Part shown: positions 1-4,459 of the stretch, one piece after another
Layout: the number at the start of each line of letters is the position of its first letter
Position numbering within the stretch: position 1 is the stretch's first letter
Origin: Deltaproteobacteria bacterium
Lineage (GTDB): Bacteria > Desulfobacterota > Desulfarculia > Adiutricales > Adiutricaceae
Assembly (NCBI GenBank): GCA_031279525.1
Contig: JAITIH010000176.1
Location: 1 to 6,203 of the forward strand
Direction: 5' to 3'
DNA length: 6,203 nucleotides
Translations under genes and position numbers: made by a program
The notes under the pieces: model-generated
What the model was told of the DNA's origin: nothing
Seen by the model: the letters and a program-made list of their open reading frames with translations, nothing else
Database searches by the model: none

Positions 1-3000
1 TTTTCCTCGTCTAAAAAGAACGTTTTGGCCACCCCGTCGAAAATGGCCGGGTCCACGGCCTTGGCCGTGGCCTGCCAGCCGTAAGCGTTGCCGACCCTTT
101 TGGCGATCTCCTGGGCCCCTTTGTAGCCGTGCCTCTTTTGCCCCTCGATCCAGGCCGGGCATAATAGGCGGCTGGCCGCCGACCGGCTAATTTCCTCGGC
201 CAAAGTCCTCGTCTTTAGGGCCTTGGGATTTCTGGCGTCCCCGCAGTAGTGCCGGATTTTCCGGCCCGTTAAGGACTCGGCGGCCACGGCCAGGCCCCCT
301 TGCTCCCCGAAATAGCCGCCGCAACCCAAAAAATCGTCCGAATCCGCGTTTAGCTTAACGTAGCTCACGTCGACCCTAGAAAGGGCCGCCTTAAAGGCCC
401 CGGGGGCCAGCTCCCCAAAGACCCCCTCCCCATACGCGTAGGACCCGTGCCGCAGGTAAACCTCGGCTAGATCCCCCTCGTCTCGCCAGGCCGAGGCCAT
501 GACGGCCAGGTAAACCCCGGAGACGCACGACCCCGGCGGGGAGGCGAAAATCCGGTAAGCCGCTCGCCGAAAAGCCAAGGGCGAGCCGGGGTCCGTTTTC
601 TGGGACTTTAGGTTCTCTAAGGAATGGGCCCGGACGAAATTGGCCTCGACCGGCTCATCTAAGCTCGCGACTTTTAAAATGGCCCGGTCCAACTGGTCGA
701 CCGTCCCCCCGAAGGAGTCCCGCATGATCCCGGAAATCCTGACGATAAGGTCGATCCGGGGCCGGCCCAGCTCGGCCAAGGGGACGACCTCGGTCCCCGT
801 CAGAGCCCCGGAGGCCGCCCACTTGGGCTTAAGGCCCATTAAGGCCAGCATCTGGGCCAGATCCTCTCCGTCGTTCTGAAGCAGATCCGAGCTGATCCAA
901 AAAAAGGCCACGCTCTCCGGCCAGCGGCCCTCCTCCTTAAAGTGCTTGGCGGCCGTCTCCTCGGCCAAGGCCGCCCCGACTTTAGTGGCCGCCGGGGTGG
1001 GCAGCCGCCGGGGGTCTTGGGTGTAAAAATTGCGGCCCGTGGGTAGGACGTCGGCCCGGCCGCGCCAGATGGAGGCGGACGGGCCCGGCAGGACGTACCG
1101 CCCCGAAAGGCCCTCTAACAAGGCGGGGATCTCCCGCGAGGCCCGGGCCCGGGCCAGGATGTCGGCCACCCGCGTGGCCAAGGCGGCGAGATAGGCTGGG
1201 TCGGCCGGCGGCCGCCCCAAAAACTGGCCGACTAGGCCTATAAACTCGGCCGAAAAAATGGCCCCAAAATCCCCCTGGCCCTCTCCCTGGCCATTCCCTT
1301 GGCCCTCGACATTCCTCTCGCCCTGACCATCGCCCTGACCATTCCCTTCGCCCTGACCATCGCCCTGGCCATTACCTTGGCCCTCGCCCTTCCCCTCTTC
1401 CTGGCCGGCCACCCCGGCCGGCCGGTCGGCCCGCATGAGGCTTTTGGCCGTGGCCAGCCGGCTCTCCAAATCGACGGCCTTAGCCAGAATCTCCCGGACC
1501 GCCTGGTCCAGGCGGAGGGTCAGCTCCGCGGCCCCCGCCCCGCTTAGGGGGTCGACTAGCCCTGGATCGCTTTGGCAAGCGGCAAAGCATAGGCCAAGCT
1601 CTTGGGCCAGATAAGCCCGAAAGGACAGGGCCTCGCCGCCCTCGTAGCGAAGAATCAAGGCCGCAAGTTTAGCCAGCCGCTCTTTTTGAGGCGAGTCCCC
1701 GAAAACGTGGAGCCCCTCCTCGGTCTGGCTGTCGGCCAGAAGGGCCAAAATTTTTCGGGCCTCATAGGCCAGCTCCTCAAAGTCCCCGTCGACCAGGGGG
1801 CCGGATAGGCCAATGGCCGGGGCCTTTTCCCGGATCAGCCCCTCCAAAAGGGCCCGGCGGCCCTGGTCCTGGGTTCGGGCCCTTTGGCCCAAAAGGTCGC
1901 CGACCTCGGCGAAAGCCCCGTATAGTTCGGTCCCCGCCCCGATGGGCGGGAGGTGATCGATTAAGGCGGCGTAGGAGCGCCTTTTGGCCGTCAGCCCGTC
2001 GCCGGTGGCCCCGGCGGCGAATATATAAAGGTTGGGCAGCTCGTGGAGAGCCAGGTCGGGTAGGCACTCCTCGGAAAGAGCGGCGCTTTTGCCGGGCAAA
2101 AACTCCAATGAGCCGTGGGTCCCCACGTGGACGACCGCGTGGGCCCCGAAGCCGGCCGGGTCGGCCAGCCAGCGGTAGACGGCCAGGTACTGATGCGGCG
2201 GCGGAATCAGGGGATCTTGGAGGATCCGGCAGACCCGGCCGTCGCAGCGGGCCCCGGCGCAGCCCCGTTTGGGCTGGACCGCGACCAAGGCGTTGGGGCC
2301 TAAAGAAAGGCCCGAGACGACGATCTGGCCCTCATGGACCATGGCCGGCGGGACCTCGTCGATGGCTTCCCCCGGAGGATCCCCCCAGGCCGCCTTTAGG
2401 CTGGTCTTAACGCTCTCCGGGAAGTCGCGGTGCCACTTTTCGTAGGCCGGAAGATCCAGTAAGGCCAAGGCCCCGCCGGCCCCGACGATGGCCTCGACCG
2501 GGGTCCAGCGGAAATCGGAGAGGGCCTTTTTGGCCAAGATGGCCTCCATGAGCTCGGCCCCGCTGGCCGGGGGCTCGATCTGGTAGCCGGCGGCCTTCAT
2601 GGCCTGGGCCGCCTTGGCCAAAGACTCGGCCGAGTCAAGGCCTAAAGCCGTCCCCACCGTGGCCTCGACTGAGGCGCAAGGGGAGTTGTGGAGGATAAAG
2701 GCCACCTTGCGCTCGGCCGGCGGAGTCCGCCTTAGCCTAACCCAGTTGGCCACCCGCTTAGCTAGCCTTCTGGCCCTTTCCTGGTGAGCCGTTCGGCGGG
2801 TTTCCTCGGCCCCTTCGGGGTCTTTTTCCGAGCCGCCGACGTAAAACGGCTCTATGACCCCCTCAAACTCGGTCATGGTAATGGTCCAGGCCGCCTCCAG
2901 CCCCAGGCCCCTAGGGTTGGCTTGCCACTGGGCGTTGCTTTGGCCCCAAGAGCAAAGAGGCTGAAAAACGGGGGCCCCTAACTCCCGAAAAAGCCTGACG

Positions 3001-3809
3001 TTAGCCCTGGCCGGGGAGTCGTCGCCGACGAAGGTCGGCTTTACGTCCTGGCCCTCGTTGGAAAAATGGCTGATGAACTTAACTATGGCCTCGACTTTGG
3101 GCCCGTTGGCCCCGCCGAAATTTTCCAAGGCGAAGGGGATGGCCCCGGTCTCGCCCGGACCGTCCGCCCAAGAGGCGAAGGCCGGAAGGACCATTAAGCC
3201 TTCCCGTTCCAAGGCCAAGATCGTCTCGGCCTCAATGTCCGGCCGGGCGATGGCCCAAAAGAAGCGGTTGACCAATAGCCCCACGGCCGGGCCTAAGCCG
3301 TGGGCCTTAGCGTAAGGCCTAAGCCAGTCGAGAAACTCGGCTAAGGCCCCGTAATAAACTTTAGGGGCCTTAGGGTGCCAGAAGCCGAAACGGGGCAGGG
3401 TCTCGGGCGGCGGGGCTTTTTCGGGCTCTTTTTCGGCCAGGGCCTTTAAAAACCGCCAAAAGTTCTGGCCATTGGCCGGGCCTCCCTCGACCAAATATTG
3501 ATTGGCTCTGGCCAAGAGCTCCGGGTCGACGTTGCCGCCCCAATCGGCCCCGTCGTGGCCCAGCTTTAGGTAAGGTTTGTCCGAAGGCCAGTTTTCCAGC
3601 TCGCTTTTAAGGCTATCGGCCACTCCTTCCCCCGCGTCGTGGATAAAAAGAAGATCCGCCTCCCTTACGGCTTTCGCCGCTTTCTCTAGGTCGGCCAAAG
3701 CCTTCCGGCCGCTAAAGGCCGTAAGATCCACGTCCCCCAAATCCAGCGATTTATAGGCTGACCTTAAATAGCCGCCGTAGATGGACCCCAAAAAGGCCGC
3801 GATTTTCAT
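1..3809 (-). CDS. cobN: CobN / HmuS-like chelatase large subunit, 3' end beyond window
   Basis: The frame is open from ATG at 3809 to the left edge (1269 codons, no stop), so the C-terminus is missing, probably by several tens of residues. Family landmarks occur in order: N-terminal GGPANGQNFW (residues ~109-118) and FGFWHPKAP (~140-148), Cys-rich RGCAGARCDGRVC (515-527), PPPH (536-539), GTHGSLEFLPGK (563-574), AKRRSYA (608-614), GRPRIDL (1015-1021) and WIEGQKRHGYKG (1220-1231). These are hallmarks of CobN, the ATP-dependent cobaltochelatase large subunit, and of its relatives BchH/ChlH and HmuS, which bind a tetrapyrrole and insert or remove its metal. No signal peptide is seen, so it is probably cytoplasmic. 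The start is supported by an AGGAGA ribosome site. A Gly-X linker at residues 806-846 is odd for the family. Family membership is firm. Whether it is a cobaltochelatase or a haem dechelatase (HmuS type) is undecided; the receptor gene upstream fits either. Confidence 0.93.
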   Translation of the reverse strand, partial: MKIAAFLGSIYGGYLRSAYKSLDLGDVDLTAFSGRKALADLEKAAKAVREADLLFIHDAGEGVADSLKSELENWPSDKPYLKLGHDGADWGGNVDPELLARANQYLVEGGPANGQNFWRFLKALAEKEPEKAPPPETLPRFGFWHPKAPKVYYGALAEFLDWLRPYAKAHGLGPAVGLLVNRFFWAIARPDIEAETILALEREGLMVLPAFASWADGPGETGAIPFALENFGGANGPKVEAIVKFISHFSNEGQDVKPTFVGDDSPARANVRLFRELGAPVFQPLCSWGQSNAQWQANPRGLGLEAAWTITMTEFEGVIEPFYVGGSEKDPEGAEETRRTAHQERARRLAKRVANWVRLRRTPPAERKVAFILHNSPCASVEATVGTALGLDSAESLAKAAQAMKAAGYQIEPPASGAELMEAILAKKALSDFRWTPVEAIVGAGGALALLDLPAYEKWHRDFPESVKTSLKAAWGDPPGEAIDEVPPAMVHEGQIVVSGLSLGPNALVAVQPKRGCAGARCDGRVCRILQDPLIPPPHQYLAVYRWLADPAGFGAHAVVHVGTHGSLEFLPGKSAALSEECLPDLALHELPNLYIFAAGATGDGLTAKRRSYAALIDHLPPIGAGTELYGAFAEVGDLLGQRARTQDQGRRALLEGLIREKAPAIGLSGPLVDGDFEELAYEARKILALLADSQTEEGLHVFGDSPQKERLAKLAALILRYEGGEALSFRAYLAQELGLCFAACQSDPGLVDPLSGAGAAELTLRLDQAVREILAKAVDLESRLATAKSLMRADRPAGVAGQEEGKGEGQGNGQGDGQGEGNGQGDGQGERNVEGQGNGQGEGQGDFGAIFSAEFIGLVGQFLGRPPADPAYLAALATRVADILARARASREIPALLEGLSGRYVLPGPSASIWRGRADVLPTGRNFYTQDPRRLPTPAATKVGAALAEETAAKHFKEEGRWPESVAFFWISSDLLQNDGEDLAQMLALMGLKPKWAASGALTGTEVVPLAELGRPRIDLIVRISGIMRDSFGGTVDQLDRAILKVASLDEPVEANFVRAHSLENLKSQKTDPGSPLAFRRAAYRIFASPPGSCVSGVYLAVMASAWRDEGDLAEVYLRHGSYAYGEGVFGELAPGAFKAALSRVDVSYVKLNADSDDFLGCGGYFGEQGGLAVAAESLTGRKIRHYCGDARNPKALKTRTLAEEISRSAASRLLCPAWIEGQKRHGYKGAQEIAKRVGNAYGWQATAKAVDPAIFDGVAKTFFLDEE
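1272..1394 (-). repeat. Gly-X dipeptide repeat (linker) inside the cobN-like gene
   Basis: Residues 806-846 alternate glycine with a polar residue. Nineteen of the 21 odd positions are Gly (the exceptions are one Val and one Arg). The 20 positions between are 8 Gln, 5 Glu, 4 Asn, 2 Asp and 1 Lys. At DNA level it is a hexanucleotide-type repeat with a clear 30-bp tandem duplication: 1320-1349 and 1350-1379 differ at only three positions. The reading frame is intact across it, and normal CobN sequence resumes on both sides. It most likely forms a flexible hydrophilic linker between the central part (GTHG motif) and the C-terminal part (GRPRID motif). Confidence 0.9.
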
Positions 3810-3814
3810 TTTCG

Positions 3815-3820
3815 TCTCCT
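3815..3820 (-). promoter_or_regulatory. Ribosome binding site of the cobN-like gene
   Basis: The minus strand reads AGGAGA followed by CGAAA and then ATG at 3809. This is a strong Shine-Dalgarno match at normal spacing. It fixes the start at MKIAAFLGS, which agrees with the short beta-strand opening common in this family. Confidence 0.85.
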
Positions 3821-3883
3821 CTTCGCCTATCCAACGCCGGCCAAAAAGCTCGATCTCTCGCCGCCCTTGGCCAAAGGCTAAGG
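3821..3883. other. Non-coding leader between the repeat array and the cobN start
   Basis: This short stretch lies just upstream of the cobN ribosome site. It does not align clearly with the spacers of the repeat array. I see no convincing promoter in it. An AT-rich TATATAT on the minus strand at the adjoining palindrome (around 3887-3895) could serve as a -10 element, but its nearest TTGAAA lies too close (about 12 bp spacing) to count as a good -35. Confidence 0.4.
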
Positions 3884-4044
3884 CCCATATATATTGGATA
3901 GGGCTTTTCAATGGACTAAAGCTAGCCCTTACGACCGCCCGCGCCGCCCAGCGAAATCTCCCTTATCCATATAGATAGGGCCATCTTTCGCTTTTGCCCA
4001 TAAAGGGGAGAGTTTTAGCCTTAAGCCCGCGCCGCGCGGCTTTT
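3884..4044. repeat. 161-bp direct repeat, copy A
   Basis: Copy A has a 97-bp core (3884-3980) and a 64-bp spacer (3981-4044). The core starts with a degraded palindrome ending GGATAGGG, continues with CTTTTCAATGGACTAAAGC, a GC-rich middle and GCGAAATCTCC, and ends in a second palindrome-like block at 3961-3980. The spacer begins CCATCTTTCGCTTTTG and carries a CCGCG-CCG-CGCGG hairpin (4027-4039) followed by CTTTT. It contains the uninterrupted version of the site that is split in copy B by the insertion element. Confidence 0.88.
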
Positions 4045-4144
4045 CTCTATCCATATGAATAGGGCTTTTCATATGGACTAAAGCTAGCCCTTATGACCGC
4101 CAGCTCCGCCAAGCGAAATCTCCTCTATCTATATAGATAGGGCC

Positions 4145-4150
4145 ATCTTT
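4145..4150. repeat. Left target-site duplication of the MITE-like element
   Basis: ATCTTT directly adjoins the left terminus and is repeated at 4260-4265 next to the right terminus. The empty site in repeat copy A contains it once. Confidence 0.65.
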
Positions 4151-4259
4151 GATGGTCTCGCAAAAAACCCTGTTTTCGGGAATCGTTGGAAAAACCTTTT
4201 CATAATTTCAAGAGGTTATTTTTCTGGGTTTCATTTTCCGGACTTTTTGCGAAGCCATT
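4151..4259. mobile_element. 109-bp MITE-like snap-back element
   Basis: The element starts GATGGTCTCGCAAAAA and its reverse complement starts AATGGCTTCGCAAAAA, giving 16-bp terminal inverted repeats with 13 matches. It is flanked by ATCTTT on both sides (4145-4150 and 4260-4265), consistent with a 6-bp target duplication. The equivalent place in repeat copy A (ATCTTTCGCTTTTG, from 3983) is uninterrupted and acts as an empty site. A second inverted repeat, AACCTTTT / AAGAGGTT (4193-4200 / 4210-4217), has the same centre (4205) as the termini, so the element is one long imperfect palindrome. It has no coding capacity and is more AT-rich than its surroundings. Mobilisation by a transposase elsewhere is inferred. 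Confidence 0.72.
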
Positions 4260-4265
4260 ATCTTT
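4260..4265. repeat. Right target-site duplication of the MITE-like element
   Basis: Second copy of ATCTTT, followed by CGTTTTTGC, which continues the interrupted repeat spacer as in copy A. Confidence 0.65.
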
Positions 4266-4320
4266 CGTTTTTGCTTCGAAAGGGGGATTTTAGGCCTTAG
4301 GACCGCGTCGCGCGGATTTT

Positions 4321-4340
4321 CCCTATCCATATGGATAGGG
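4321..4340. promoter_or_regulatory. Perfect 20-bp palindrome, possible operator or hairpin
   Basis: CCCTATCCATATGGATAGGG equals its own reverse complement. In RNA it could form an 8-bp stem with an AUAU loop. It is the best-preserved of six related sites, at 3884, 3961, 4045, 4123, 4321 and ~4399, which lie alternately 77-78 and 83-84 bp apart once the insertion is discounted. A regulator-binding role upstream of cobN is possible but unproven; it may simply be the end structure of the repeat. Confidence 0.4.
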
Positions 4341-4415
4341 CTTTTCAATGGACTAAAGTTAGCTCTTAAGGCCGTCCGCGCCGCCCGGCGAAATCTCCCC
4401 TATCTATATATAGGG
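4321..4415. repeat. 161-bp direct repeat, copy C (core only)
   Basis: The core begins with a perfect 20-bp palindrome, CCCTATCCATATGGATAGGG (4321-4340), then CTTTTCAATGGACTAAAG, a GC-rich middle and GCGAAATCTCCCCTATC. It ends in a shortened right palindrome (CTATATATAG, 4404-4413) that has lost about 4 bp relative to copy B. The spacer part of the repeat is absent: the sequence after 4415 is GC-rich and leads to the receptor stop codon. Confidence 0.85.
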
Positions 4416-4459
4416 CCCCGCCCTCGCGGCTAAGGGCCTTTGGCCTAACTCCTCCAGCC
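4416..4459. other. Short region 3' of the receptor gene
   Basis: This GC-rich stretch lies between the receptor stop and the repeat array. It contains a small GGCC-TTT-GGCC inverted repeat (4435-4445), but no T-run follows it on the minus strand, so it is not a convincing terminator. Read-through from the receptor gene into the repeats and cobN is therefore possible. Confidence 0.4.

Larger units (their letters stand above)
4045..4320. repeat. 161-bp direct repeat, copy B, split by an insertion
   Basis: The core (4045-4142) runs from palindrome CTCTATCCATATGAATAGGG to a perfect palindrome CTATCTATATAGATAG (4125-4140) and closely matches the copy A core, with a 1-bp insertion (CATATGG for CAATGG). 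Its spacer is interrupted after CCATCTTT (4143-4150) and resumes at CGTTTTTGC (4266). Removing 4151-4265 restores a length of exactly 161 bp. The spacer again has a CCGCG-TCG-CGCGG hairpin (4303-4315) followed by ATTTT. Confidence 0.87.

Noticed and set aside
1299..1547. Plus-strand ORF with a periodic hydrophobic ALTIALTI-type start
   Set aside because: It is the antisense shadow of the Gly-X repeat and adjacent coding sequence of the cobN-like gene; the periodicity comes from the minus-strand repeat.
2108..2410. Arg/Gly/Pro-rich plus-strand ORFs over the middle of the cobN-like gene
   Set aside because: Their composition is what GC-rich antisense frames produce, and the minus-strand frame here encodes the GTHG and PPPH motifs.
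3781..3978. Plus-strand 65-residue ORF spanning the cobN start and repeat copy A
   Set aside because: It overlaps the well-supported N-terminus and ribosome site of the minus-strand gene, ends in repeat DNA and resembles no protein I know.
3884..4415. CRISPR array
   Set aside because: The repeated units are ~97 bp and the intervening ~64-bp spacers are similar to each other, unlike the short identical repeats and unique spacers of CRISPR.
3869..4445. 10-bp inverted repeat GGCCAAAGGC / GCCTTTGGCC bracketing the whole array
   Set aside because: It could suggest ends of a larger element, but the sequence is built from the very frequent GGCC motif, no target duplication is seen, and the match does not extend.
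4434..4446. GGCC-TTT-GGCC hairpin as terminator of the receptor gene
   Set aside because: The stem is only about 4 bp and is not followed by a T-run on the minus strand; GGCC is so common here that such pairs arise by chance.
3810..4459. Cobalamin riboswitch upstream of the cobN-like gene
   Set aside because: I could not find the conserved B12-box type core on the minus strand; the region is accounted for by the repeat array and the insertion element. A covariance-model search would settle it.
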